In this document: positions 25,110 through 34,241 of the stretch, one piece after another
Position numbering within the stretch: the first letter of the stretch is position 1
Layout: each line of letters opens with the position of its first letter
From: an uncultured Lachnospiraceae bacterium
GTDB lineage: Bacteria > Bacillota > Clostridia > Lachnospirales > Lachnospiraceae
Assembly: GCA_910586125.1 (NCBI GenBank)
Contig: CAJUHP010000024.1
Coordinates: 1-52,022 of the forward strand
Length of the DNA: 52,022 bases
Reading direction: 5' to 3'
Program-made: the position numbers and the translations under genes
The notes under the pieces: model-generated
What the model saw: the letters and a program-made list of their open reading frames with translations, nothing else
Told to the model about the DNA's origin: nothing
Database searches by the model: none

Positions 25110-26594
25110 CTATTTTATTTCCTGTTCCTTTTGACGCGGCTGCTTCTGGGATTTTTTCTGTGAATTCTTGTGAGGCTTCTTCCCAAAGTCCATTCCCGGA
25201 AACCTGACGCATATGCGCATCCCCTTTCCTGTATCGCTGTCAAACTCCAGAGCCGCCCTGTGAATCTCCGCAATCTGGCTGCACAGGGTCAGACCCAGCC
25301 CGGCTCCTCCCTCCTTGCGGGATCGGGACTTATCCACCATGTAAAAAGCTTCCGTCAGCCTTGGCAGCTCCTCCTTCGCCACGCCGTGCCCCTGGTCCGC
25401 CACCACAAAGGCATATCCATCGCCGTCAGGGCGCCCAAACAGCATGATGATTCCGCCCTCCGCCGAAGCTTTGGCCCCATTGTCAATCAAATTGAATAAA
25501 AGTGACTGCACCAGATCCCAGTCTCCCCGAATCCACCCATCACTCACATCCATCTTCCAGATCAGCCCTCGTTTCTCGATCAGAGGTTTTTCCACCGATT
25601 CCACCTGCAGCGCCAGACGCCTGCAGCGGATCGGCTTCAGCGTCGGCGCCTCCTTCCCCAAAAATGACATATCCAAAAGCTTGTAGGACAGAGACTGCAG
25701 GCGTTTGCTCTGCCGGTTGATATAATCGCCGCACATGCGGATTTCCTCGGATGACAAATCCATCGTTGCCATCATTTCCGAATAGCCGATGATCGAAGTC
25801 AGCGGCGTCTTCAGTTCGTGGGCAAAGGCCGAGGTAAATTGTTCTTTTCTAAGCGCTTCATCCCGCAACTGATTCATCTGTTTTTCCATGGTATCCGCCA
25901 TCCAGTTAAAATCTCTGGCCAGCGAAGCGATCTCATCCTCCCCCTTTATCTGCGCCCGTCTGCTCAAATCTCCCTGTGCCAGTGCTCTGGCTGCCTGGGA
26001 CAGCTCCCCGGTTTTCTGCAGAGACAGATACATAACCAGCCAGATCAAAATTCCCAAAAACAGCGAGGCCACCAGCAGCCCCACGCGGTAGATTCCGCTC
26101 AGTTCATCGCGATTGGTAAATACATCCGTAACCCGCCATATCGTCTCCACCGTCACCTCGGCTTCTGTCCGGTTGACCGTCCGGCTCAATGCCACCACAT
26201 AGAACTCGCCGTCCTTCTCGCAGATCTCCAGACCAAAATTGTCCGAGAGCGACAGCCTCTCTCTGATATGATTTTGCACGGTGAGAGAATTGTCCTCGTA
26301 AATCACATTTCCATCGGCGTCATAGATCCGCAAACATCCCTCCTGTTCGCTCTGGACCTCATGAAATCCCGCCACCACTTCCTCTTCCGTAAATCGTCCG
26401 GACGCGATGTCCTCATAGGCGCGCCGGGTCAGAATATACGAAGTCTCCGCGTACTTATTTTCCATGCTGCACTGTTCTATTTCTTTTTCCAGAGACTCCG
26501 AAAAGGTAATGTGAATCATCCATGTTCCGAAACCGGTCAGCGCCAGAATCATGAGCGGCGTCATGATAAAAAACAGTTTCCAGGATAATTTCAT
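25110..26594 (-). CDS. Sensor histidine kinase with extracytoplasmic sensor
   Basis: 494 aa. TM1 about 8-28, sensor about 29-167, TM2 about 168-192, HAMP about 193-245, HisKA with His259 in AFAHELKTPLTSI, and HATPase with NLIDNGAKAS, DQGHGVAKEEL, FYMVDKSRSRK and GGAGLGLTL. The C-terminal tail is strongly basic (KKPHKNSQKKSQK). Pairs with the regulator immediately upstream (gap five bases) and with the membrane protein downstream. Confidence 0.94.
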   Translation of the reverse strand: MKLSWKLFFIMTPLMILALTGFGTWMIHITFSESLEKEIEQCSMENKYAETSYILTRRAYEDIASGRFTEEEVVAGFHEVQSEQEGCLRIYDADGNVIYEDNSLTVQNHIRERLSLSDNFGLEICEKDGEFYVVALSRTVNRTEAEVTVETIWRVTDVFTNRDELSGIYRVGLLVASLFLGILIWLVMYLSLQKTGELSQAARALAQGDLSRRAQIKGEDEIASLARDFNWMADTMEKQMNQLRDEALRKEQFTSAFAHELKTPLTSIIGYSEMMATMDLSSEEIRMCGDYINRQSKRLQSLSYKLLDMSFLGKEAPTLKPIRCRRLALQVESVEKPLIEKRGLIWKMDVSDGWIRGDWDLVQSLLFNLIDNGAKASAEGGIIMLFGRPDGDGYAFVVADQGHGVAKEELPRLTEAFYMVDKSRSRKEGGAGLGLTLCSQIAEIHRAALEFDSDTGKGMRICVRFPGMDFGKKPHKNSQKKSQKQPRQKEQEIK

Positions 26595-26599
26595 CGGCT

Positions 26600-27253
26600 C
26601 TATACCTCCAGCCGGTACCCAATCTTATACATCGCCACAATATGTTCTTCCAAGTCCAGCTTCTTCTTGAGCCGGTGGACATGCAGATCCACCGTACGCC
26701 CCCGATCCGAATACTCTCCTCCCCATACATTTTCATAAATTGTCTCCCGGTACAGCGTCCGGTTTGTATTGCGGGCAAACAAAAGAAGCAGCTCGTATTC
26801 CTTTCTGGTCAGCCGCACCGCTTCTCCCCCTTTTAATACCGTCATCGCTTCGGTGTCAATCTCAATATCCAAAAAACGCAGAAGTCTGGCCGTCTTATTG
26901 TACCGCCTCAAAACCGTGCTGACCCGCGCAATCAGTTCCGTCAGTTCAAAAGGCTTGGCAATATAATCCTCGGCCCCCGCCATCAGTCCCCGCACCTTCT
27001 GATCAGTCTCCCCCATCGCCGTCAGAAAAATGACCGGCACCTCCAGCGTCTTTGCATACTCTAAAACCTCGTACCCGCTCAGTCCTGGCAGCATAATGTC
27101 CAGCAGCACCAGATCAAAATTCTGCTCCTGCAAAAGGTTGGCCGCTGTCACCCCGTCAAAAGCTGTATCGCACTGGTATCCGGCCCTGATCAGATTGATT
27201 CGTATCAAATTGGAAATCGCCTCTTCATCCTCCACAATCAGAATCTGGTTCAC
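26600..27253 (-). CDS. OmpR-family response regulator
   Basis: 217 aa from GTG at 27253, which has GGGAGG seven bases upstream; the extended frame to 27382 runs back into a terminator and the next gene. Receiver with EDEE acidic pocket, Asp52 in LLDIMLPG, Thr in FLTAMGE and Lys in IAKPF; then a winged-helix domain (RLTRKEYELLLLFARN, RTVDLHVHRLKKK). A possible -10 TATAAT on the minus strand at 27299-27294 lies upstream. Confidence 0.94.
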   Translation of the reverse strand: MNQILIVEDEEAISNLIRINLIRAGYQCDTAFDGVTAANLLQEQNFDLVLLDIMLPGLSGYEVLEYAKTLEVPVIFLTAMGETDQKVRGLMAGAEDYIAKPFELTELIARVSTVLRRYNKTARLLRFLDIEIDTEAMTVLKGGEAVRLTRKEYELLLLFARNTNRTLYRETIYENVWGGEYSDRGRTVDLHVHRLKKKLDLEEHIVAMYKIGYRLEV

Positions 27254-27338
27254 CGCATTCCCTCCCGCTTTTATGATAAAACTTTTACAGCCTATTATAC
27301 AATAAAATGTTTCCAACTTGTATCCCCTTTTTGCACAT

Positions 27339-27379
27339 ACAGAAAGAGGATGCCGCCAAATACAGCATCCTCTTTCTGT
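27339..27379. terminator. Terminator-like hairpin after the LprI-like gene
   Basis: ACAGAAAGAGGATGC (27339-27353) pairs perfectly with GCATCCTCTTTCTGT (27365-27379), 15 bp with an 11-base loop. The last base of the right arm overlaps the stop codon of the LprI-like gene. There is no good T-tract on either strand. Confidence 0.6.
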
Positions 27380-28230
27380 CACTTGCTCTCTTTTTGGTTA
27401 TACGAATAATACATCTCGATCAGCGCGTATACCCGCTCTTTTGTCGATTCTGCCAGGCTGCGCGTATAGGCCAGATTTTGAGCGTTGCTGCTGGAATTTT
27501 CCGATGCCGCCGCCTTGGCTGCCATCTCGTCACGACTGCGCAGCCAGGCCCGTTCTTCTTCCCGCAGCGCGTCAAACTCCTCCTCCGTAATAAGGCCGCG
27601 CAGCTCCTGATAAATGGTATTGAGTTCGTCGTCCCAAAATTTCCAAATCTCATCGGCTATGGTCTTCTGGTCGGCAATCGGTTTCTTATGCGCTTCCTCC
27701 GCCTTGGCTGTCAGCTTCTTATCCATCTCGCCAAGACGGCTGTAATAGGCATCCCTGGCATCCTCCCAGTTTGCAAAGCTCTCCAAGATCACAATCGATT
27801 CTCCGGAGCTTTCTACCACCACCTCCTCAAAGAACTCTTCTGTATCCTCATTGAAGATCTTCCAAGTTATCTGCTCCGCTGAATCTCCCGATATCAGAGC
27901 TGCCTCCTCCGTCTCGCAATAGCCCATTTTTTGCTGTTCGGTCTCGTCTCCTATGTCAAACTGGGCAGAGACAGCGCCGTCTTTCTCTCCTCTGTCCGCC
28001 TCTCTTTCCCGCCGCCCCTCCTCGGCTGCAGTCTGTGCCGTCACAGCATTTGGTTCCTCCTCCAGAACCTGGACAGCAATATTTTCCTCCCAGTCCGCCG
28101 CCATGGAAACACCGGCACCGCCGGCCTGGCTGCCGCCGCCCCAGCCCTTCCAATTGAACAATGTGATTCCCGTTCCAATCAGAATCACGGCGGCCGCCAT
28201 CAAAATAAATTTTGTGATCCGTTCCCTCAT
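27379..28230 (-). CDS. LprI-like (DUF1311) domain protein with N-terminal membrane anchor
   Basis: 283 aa. Membrane helix about 5-25, a long acidic extracytoplasmic linker, then a domain at about 175-275 with the LprI-like layout: FWDDELNTIYQELRGLITEEEFDALREEERAWLRSRDE in pieces, and AYTRSLAESTKERVYALIEMY. LprI relatives are named lysozyme-inhibitor-like; that activity is not shown for this protein and the usual cysteine pairs are not obvious. It precedes the regulator gene, separated by a hairpin, so it is a separate unit. Confidence 0.78.
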   Translation of the reverse strand: MRERITKFILMAAAVILIGTGITLFNWKGWGGGSQAGGAGVSMAADWEENIAVQVLEEEPNAVTAQTAAEEGRREREADRGEKDGAVSAQFDIGDETEQQKMGYCETEEAALISGDSAEQITWKIFNEDTEEFFEEVVVESSGESIVILESFANWEDARDAYYSRLGEMDKKLTAKAEEAHKKPIADQKTIADEIWKFWDDELNTIYQELRGLITEEEFDALREEERAWLRSRDEMAAKAAASENSSSNAQNLAYTRSLAESTKERVYALIEMYYSYNQKESK

Positions 28231-28255
28231 GGTTCACCTGCTCTCCTGTCTGGTC

Positions 28256-28738
28256 TTAAACGGGTTCTAATAAAACCGCGTCCTCCGCCAGATTTTCTCC
28301 GTCGGCCGCCCGGGTCGCCAGTCTATCGCACCGTTCATTTTCCGGATGGCCGGCATGACCCTTCACCCAGATAAAACGTACTTGGTGCGGTTTTTTTGCC
28401 TCCAGAAGCCGCTGCCACAGATCCACATTTTTAACCGGCTCTTTTCCTCGTTTCCAGCCCTTTGCTATCCATCCATCGATCCATTTATCCGTAAACGCCC
28501 GGACTAGATAGGAAGAATCCGAAAACAATTCCACATCGCAAGGCCGATTCAACGCCTCTAACGCCGCAATGGCCGCCATCAGCTCCATGCGGTTGTTTGT
28601 CGTCTTCCGATAACCGCCGGATAGTTCCTTCTCGTGCAGCGTTCCCTTGGAATCCACGTATTGAATCACAGCCCCGTAACCGCCGGGGCCGTCCGGATTC
28701 CCTCTGGCCGCTCCATCGGTAAAAATCTTAACTTTCAT
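28256..28738 (-). CDS. rnhA: Ribonuclease HI
   Basis: Removes RNA from RNA-DNA hybrids. 160 aa from the ATG at 28738 (GGAG eight bases upstream). The four catalytic acids are in place: Asp in KIFTDGAARGNPD, Glu in NNRMELMAAI, Asp in ELFSDSSYLVRAF and Asp in NERCDRLATRAA. The basic handle loop KWIDGWIAKGWKRGKEP and the WVKGHAGHPENE histidine are also present. It starts one base after the stop of the MutS-like gene, so the two are co-translated. Confidence 0.96.
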   Translation of the reverse strand: MKVKIFTDGAARGNPDGPGGYGAVIQYVDSKGTLHEKELSGGYRKTTNNRMELMAAIAALEALNRPCDVELFSDSSYLVRAFTDKWIDGWIAKGWKRGKEPVKNVDLWQRLLEAKKPHQVRFIWVKGHAGHPENERCDRLATRAADGENLAEDAVLLEPV

Positions 28739-28739
28739 C

Positions 28740-30428
28740 TTACATACTCCATATTCCGGCCTGGTCAAAGCGCTCTGCCATATCCTGCGCCGCTCTCAGC
28801 ACCTGTTCGTCATAGCCCATCAGCCCCAAAAGCCGAAGCGCGTTGCGGCCCGCCGCCCGGCCCGGCTGCAGGCGGTAGGAAAACAGCACGTCGCCGTCCG
28901 CAATCTCTTCCTCAAAATGGCTGTTCTCATACCATTGCTCCAGCAAAACGGTCAGCTCCCCGTCGTGGGTCGCTGCAAAACACAGAAGATTCATGTCCGC
29001 CATACTTTTCAAGATCTGCGCCGAGGCCGCGATGCGTTCCACGGTATTCGTCCCCCTAAGCACCTCGTCCACAAAGCACAGAACCGGCTGTCTGTCCCGC
29101 CCTCTGTCGAGAATCCGTTTCAGAGAGCGGATCTCCGCCATATAATAGCTCTCTCCTCCCGCCAGATTATCCGACAGCGCCATGGAGGAATAAATCTGAA
29201 ACAGAGGTGCCCGGTACGATTTTCCTGCTACCGTGTCCACCGTCTGCGCCAGTACAGCGTTCACGGCGACTGTCTTTAAAAACGTCGATTTTCCAGAAGC
29301 GTTGGAACCGGTAATGAGCTGACACCTACCAGCATGAACCGTGTTGGGTACGGGGCGGTTGATCAGAGGATGATACAGCTCCTCCCCATCCAGAAACGGT
29401 TTTTCTTCCAGAAGACTGAAATCCGGCTCACACCACTCTCCCAGGCACCGGCGAAAAGAAGCAATCGCCAGACCGCATTCCACCTGCCCCAGAATCTCGA
29501 ATACTTTCCAGACGGCCTGTTTTTTCTGCTTTGTCACGCGAACCAGACTGTTAAAGGAAATCAGATCCGTGTGGAGCAGCATCTTTACATAATCTGCCGC
29601 CAGATCAAGCGGTGAACCGCCCGTCGGATTCCCGGCTGCAATCCACCGGGCTTTCTTTCGGATCGGCTCCAGCTCCCCCGCCAGCTCTCCAAGCGGCAGC
29701 AGATATTTCGACAAAGGCTCTGCGTTTTGCAGACAGCTTAGTTTTCGTCCGCAGGCCGCCAAGCGCACGATGATACCCACAGAGGAAAAACAATTTTCTA
29801 CCTGCGCCTTCTGCTGATAGTAAGTGACCATCTGAAAGATCACCACGCCGGCTAGCGTCAGAACACCGGCCTGCGTATTCCACACAGTCAGGCCGGCCGC
29901 CAAAGCAAGAGCCGCCAGCCCCAGATAATGCCCGGCATTGGAGCGGCAGGGCTGCTCGCCCAGCCATTCGATGGAATCGCTCAAGGCACGCCGGTTGTTT
30001 TTTCCAATCGCATGTAGCTGCTTTTCCAGCTCCAGCCGCAGGTCATCGTCCCCGTCAAGAATTCGGGCCAGACGGTCGCGCTCCTTCAAGACCTCTCTGT
30101 CAAAAACCGGCGTGCGCAGCAGATGATACAGCGCTTCTTCTCCCACGCTGGAACCGGTGTGATTTAACAGCATAAAGATCTCATCCAGACCCAGATCCTT
30201 CCAGGTTATCTCATCGATGGACCAGGAATCTTCACGATGGATCTGATCATACCGGCGGATACGAGACAGATCTCCCTCGCCGTACTCTCGATCCGGCGTC
30301 CGCCCCCACTGTGTGCGAAGTCTGTGAAGCAGTTCATCACGGCGGCGTCTCTCTCCCGCCAGAAATTGAATCCAAAGAAGCAGAACCGCCGCTGCCAAAA
30401 ATAAAAGATATCCCAATGAATTTGTCAC
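28740..30428 (-). CDS. Membrane-anchored MutS-family ATPase
   Basis: 562 aa. TM1 about 5-23 and one or two more helices at about 168-201; lever-type helical region; then the MutS ATPase with Walker A GSNASGKST (374-382), the SYYMAEIRSLKRIL signature helix region and Walker B PVLCFVDEVLRGTNT (448-462). The mismatch-recognition domains of MutS1 are missing, as is the Smr domain of MutS2. Such proteins are common in Firmicutes and Bacteroidetes and have no settled role, so the name mismatch repair protein would overstate what is known. In an operon with rnhA. Confidence 0.87.
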   Translation of the reverse strand: MTNSLGYLLFLAAAVLLLWIQFLAGERRRRDELLHRLRTQWGRTPDREYGEGDLSRIRRYDQIHREDSWSIDEITWKDLGLDEIFMLLNHTGSSVGEEALYHLLRTPVFDREVLKERDRLARILDGDDDLRLELEKQLHAIGKNNRRALSDSIEWLGEQPCRSNAGHYLGLAALALAAGLTVWNTQAGVLTLAGVVIFQMVTYYQQKAQVENCFSSVGIIVRLAACGRKLSCLQNAEPLSKYLLPLGELAGELEPIRKKARWIAAGNPTGGSPLDLAADYVKMLLHTDLISFNSLVRVTKQKKQAVWKVFEILGQVECGLAIASFRRCLGEWCEPDFSLLEEKPFLDGEELYHPLINRPVPNTVHAGRCQLITGSNASGKSTFLKTVAVNAVLAQTVDTVAGKSYRAPLFQIYSSMALSDNLAGGESYYMAEIRSLKRILDRGRDRQPVLCFVDEVLRGTNTVERIAASAQILKSMADMNLLCFAATHDGELTVLLEQWYENSHFEEEIADGDVLFSYRLQPGRAAGRNALRLLGLMGYDEQVLRAAQDMAERFDQAGIWSM

Positions 30429-30942
30429 CTCTGCCGCATGTTTTCTGTCGGAAAATATACATTCTCTCTAATGCTGCCGCTTTTTCCGGCAAATTATTCC
30501 GACAGTATCACACGGCAATGTCTGACGATATCCTTTTCCATTCAGACAAACCGCCAGTTTTAACGCAATGAGACTATAGGAACCTGCCTTCAGTATATCA
30601 CAGGTTGCGCTGTTTTGAAACTTACATTATTCTTTCTTTTTTCTGACTGCTTTCGATTCGTCAGGCAGCATAGAGAACTAAAAAAATATTTTGTCAAAAA
30701 TTACCGGTTTATTCTTTTTCTGTATGCTTTTCCTGGAAACACAAGATACTATATAGTGTAAAAAGTGTTATTTTATCTATAAATTCACCAAAATCACTTT
30801 TTTATGTATAAGCAAAATTGCGCTCTTCCAGGGTATCCGCTAGGATGCTGTTGCCTCGGAAGATTTTGTGATACTTTTTTGGATGGTTATGTAAGAATTT
30901 TTCATAATTTTTTGTGTTCTCCAGTTTGGGGGACAAACAATC
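30429..30942. other. AT-rich intergenic stretch, no gene seen
   Basis: Between the MutS-like gene and the left palindromic element. A TAAAAAGTG/CACTTTTTTA inverted repeat lies at about 30760-30804, with a loop of roughly 27 bases, too long to be a clear terminator. No convincing open reading frame or RNA gene was seen. Confidence 0.5.
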
Positions 30943-31049
30943 AAAAGGGGCTGTTGCAAAACAAAAATTTTATACAAAATATGGTATCCATGCACAAACC
31001 GGCACAGCCATATTTTGTGTTTAATCTGAGTTTTGCGACAGCCCCTTTT
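30943..31049. mobile_element. MITE-like palindromic element, left copy
   Basis: About 107 bp. Ends are inverted: AAAAGGGGCTGTTGC at the left and GCGACAGCCCCTTTT at the right, with a second inner inverted repeat (CAAAATATGG / CCATATTTTG). An inverted copy, about 90% alike, lies at 37854-37953. The GGGGCTGT(T/C)GCAAAAC ends resemble terminal repeats of some insertion sequences, possibly IS1182-like, but no transposase is near. The two copies bracket the whole restriction operon. Confidence 0.8.
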
Positions 31050-31280
31050 GGAACTTCTTCTACACATGGCATATGATCTGCTATTAATGTATGCGCTTTT
31101 CTGTAATTTGTCAATGCGTTTAGGGGGCAAACATCTGTTGATTATTTCCTGCTGATTGTACTTGAGCCTTATTCGGTTCATAATACTGAAGCTTTTTTCT
31201 TAACGAATGATCCTGCTCGAAGTAAAAAGCTGTAACGAATAAGCAATATGAATCTATTTCTGTACCCCAATTTCAATCTA

Positions 31281-34238
31281 CTATATTAGCGAAGCAATCT
31301 TTGGCATCAATATATTTTTAAACTCATCAATCATTGCCTTTCGGAATTTGAATTTTGGCAGAGCCACATTACTTTCTTCCTTATAAGTTGCATAATCCGC
31401 GCTGTCCTTTAACTTATTTTCATTTGCAAGTTCACCATCCCTAAAATTAAATACTTCATACTTGACATCTTCAATCTGCAAATACCATTTTTCAGCATAT
31501 CTTCTTATCTCTTTATCAATAGCAGTATAACGCATTTGATTGAGAATAACAGAAATATCCTGTCCCTGAAATCTCTCTTGGTCTTTTTCAATCTCATCTA
31601 CAATCTGCGTAAGCAATACACTTAATTGGGGATTATCAGCAGCAAATTCGGTTATGATTTCTTTGATGGTCCTTATCCTAGCTTCAAACTCGGCTGCGTC
31701 AAAATCATTTTCTGACTGGTCTAACGATTCTACAAATCCCTGCAAAAGTTCCACAATATACTCAAAGTCTATCCTCAATTTACTGTAAGCCACTAAATCA
31801 TAATCATCCCATACAGGTTCTTCGCTGGGATCTGGATTATCATCCGGCTTTTTCAGTTCTTCCATTACATTTTTATACATCGCGGCATAATTTTCAAATT
31901 CATCCTCGGAAAAATCGAACTCCTCAAGTATACTGGGATCATATATGGAAAATGCTTTCAGGTGTGCAAAATCATGATCCAGGGCTCTAAACAGATTGAT
32001 AAACGCCTTTTTCTGCTTTCGTGACAGCCCCGCTATGTCTTTCGTTGTCCTCGCCAGATCGAGGATCGTCTTTAACGATATGGAAAAAGATGTTTTCACA
32101 TCATCCCAATCCTCTGCAACAGGATTGCCGCTGCCTCCGCGCGAATACAGCCTGAGTGCCTTATTAATTGCCTCTTTATATTCCTTTGGTGCCTGAAATG
32201 TGACAATCTGCCCATACTGCTTCTTTGGATCAAACAGTCTGTTCGTGCGTGAAAATGCTTGGATGATATTCTGCGGAGCCATAGGCTGTCGATCCATAAA
32301 CAGAACAGAAAGGCAGGGCGCATCAAAACCAGTTAAAAGTCTGTCAACAACAATCACCAAATCAAGCTGCTGATTCCGATCCATATACTTTTTCTCTTTT
32401 CGCGCTAGCCGGTCATTGAGATTGCTGTTATAAGCATCAATCGCTTCTATTTTATAACCGGTTCCGAACATTTCGTTATACTCTTTTAACGATTTTTTCA
32501 TCTTATCCTGATTGACTGCTGATGTTTCTTCGTTCTCTGACAAGGAGTATGTTATCGCAAATTTAGGAAAATCTGGAAGTGCCTTATGTACCTCATCACA
32601 AATCTTTAATTCATCCTCGTCTTCTTTCACCTTCTTCAATAAATCATAATACTTCTGTGCCATTGCAATAGAACTTGTCGTCAGTATAGCTTCATATGTC
32701 CTGCCCCTGCCGTTTCTCATGCCGAATTTTTCATAGGACTGATTCAAGATAACATTCAGCACTTTCCGCATATGTGCTTCTGTTTCATACACTCTTTCAT
32801 TATCGCCAGCTTTTTTATTTTTCGATCCCAGATTCTCCACCATAAATCCCAGAACCGCTTCATCATGGATTGCCTCTTTAATCGTATAACTGTGCAGACA
32901 CTCTCCATAAAGCTGCTTTGTGGTCCGGGGCAGATCCCCTTTCTGCTCATAGCTATTTTCATCAAAAATAGGAGTTCCCGTAAAACCATACCATAGAGAA
33001 TTGGTAAAAAACTTTTCAAGTGTTCTCTTTGTCTGCGGGGTTACTGCCCTGTGACATTCATCCACAACAAATGCCGCTTTCAGGGATTTAATCTTCTCAT
33101 ACCTTTTTGTTCCCTCTTTCAAACGCCGATTAATCATGATCTGCATTTTCTGCCTAGTCGTTACGATCATCTGCCGGTTGTCATCTGACATCTTCGTTAT
33201 AAGCGAATCCACATAATCGGTATCATCCACATCAATCGTATCATTATCCGCATAGGATTGAAAAGCCATTTTCGTCTGGTCATCCAAATCCTTTCTGTCA
33301 ATGAGAAATATGGTTTTCTCGATTGCCGGAATATCCATCAGCAGATTTCTTGTAGCCTTATAAGAAGTCATCGTCTTACCGGAACCCGTTGTGTGCCAGA
33401 TAAACCCAGATTTCCCCTGTTTTGAGGCCTCCCTCATAGCTTCAATCGCATGAATCTGGTAGGGACGAAGAATCAGTAGCTTTTTCTTATCATTATCCAG
33501 AACCATATACCTTGTAATCATTTCATGCGCTTCTGGTATCTTAAGAACGGCCTTGGCAAAATCAATATAATCACAAACAGGCTGATTATCCGGATCCAGC
33601 CACCGAGTCATAAACTTTTTATTTAATTCTGTATCCCTTGCAGCAGAAAAATATTTGGTATCAACCGCATTACTTACAACAAACATTTGCACATTTGAAA
33701 ACATGCCATGAAATTTTCCCTCTGTAATGTATTTTTTTATCTGACGGTATCCATCGACATACGAATGTTCTTTATTTTTCAGCTCAATATGGATCAGAGG
33801 AATCCCGTTAATAAGAAGCGTCACGTCAAAACGCCTGTCTCTGTCGTTCTCTATATCTCCTGATTTAAACGCCTGATATTGGTTAATAACCTCATAGACA
33901 CTAGAACCACCAGCTATGTGCTCATGATTCATTACTACAAGATGGAGTGTTTCATTCCCACGCTGAACATGAACATATACTTTGCCATTTTCTCCAACCA
34001 GCCATTTTCCTGCGTCATAGAAAGAAGCATGAGATAGATCGTTCTTGATCTTTGCAAATTCAGAATCGCTTAATGAATTATCGTTTAGTTTTGCTTTATT
34101 ATTCTGCTCCAAAATGTATTTAAAATTATTCCATAACTGTTTCTCTGTTCTGATGTCAGGTCTGTAGGTCCATTGAGACTCACCACTGCAGAGTTGGTCG
34201 ATCAGTCGCTTTTCTAATACAGATTCTAATTCAGCCAT
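31281..34238 (-). CDS. hsdR: Type I restriction enzyme, R subunit
   Basis: 985 aa, full length. N-terminal PD-(D/E)xK nuclease domain: Asp138 in RRFDVTLLINGIP and ELK at 152-154 (HIELKNK). Then a superfamily 2 translocase: Walker A TTGSGKTMTS (283-292), DECH at 393-396, and later motifs GFTGTPIF and VVDRLLTGFDAPCLSVL with NIIQAFSRTNR. The C-terminal helical domain contacts the methylase. It cuts unmodified DNA after translocation. Fourth and last gene of the operon, three bases after hsdS with AAAGGAT as ribosome binding site. Base composition is AT-rich compared with the surrounding core. Confidence 0.97.
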   Translation of the reverse strand: MAELESVLEKRLIDQLCSGESQWTYRPDIRTEKQLWNNFKYILEQNNKAKLNDNSLSDSEFAKIKNDLSHASFYDAGKWLVGENGKVYVHVQRGNETLHLVVMNHEHIAGGSSVYEVINQYQAFKSGDIENDRDRRFDVTLLINGIPLIHIELKNKEHSYVDGYRQIKKYITEGKFHGMFSNVQMFVVSNAVDTKYFSAARDTELNKKFMTRWLDPDNQPVCDYIDFAKAVLKIPEAHEMITRYMVLDNDKKKLLILRPYQIHAIEAMREASKQGKSGFIWHTTGSGKTMTSYKATRNLLMDIPAIEKTIFLIDRKDLDDQTKMAFQSYADNDTIDVDDTDYVDSLITKMSDDNRQMIVTTRQKMQIMINRRLKEGTKRYEKIKSLKAAFVVDECHRAVTPQTKRTLEKFFTNSLWYGFTGTPIFDENSYEQKGDLPRTTKQLYGECLHSYTIKEAIHDEAVLGFMVENLGSKNKKAGDNERVYETEAHMRKVLNVILNQSYEKFGMRNGRGRTYEAILTTSSIAMAQKYYDLLKKVKEDEDELKICDEVHKALPDFPKFAITYSLSENEETSAVNQDKMKKSLKEYNEMFGTGYKIEAIDAYNSNLNDRLARKEKKYMDRNQQLDLVIVVDRLLTGFDAPCLSVLFMDRQPMAPQNIIQAFSRTNRLFDPKKQYGQIVTFQAPKEYKEAINKALRLYSRGGSGNPVAEDWDDVKTSFSISLKTILDLARTTKDIAGLSRKQKKAFINLFRALDHDFAHLKAFSIYDPSILEEFDFSEDEFENYAAMYKNVMEELKKPDDNPDPSEEPVWDDYDLVAYSKLRIDFEYIVELLQGFVESLDQSENDFDAAEFEARIRTIKEIITEFAADNPQLSVLLTQIVDEIEKDQERFQGQDISVILNQMRYTAIDKEIRRYAEKWYLQIEDVKYEVFNFRDGELANENKLKDSADYATYKEESNVALPKFKFRKAMIDEFKNILMPKIASLI

Positions 34239-34241
34239 AAT

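Noticed and set aside
30840..31181. Minus-strand frame through the left palindromic element
   Set aside because: It crosses the repeat and is made of element sequence; composition is not protein-like. A TTGACA-17-TACATT promoter match on the minus strand at about 31088-31116 points into it but leads to no gene.
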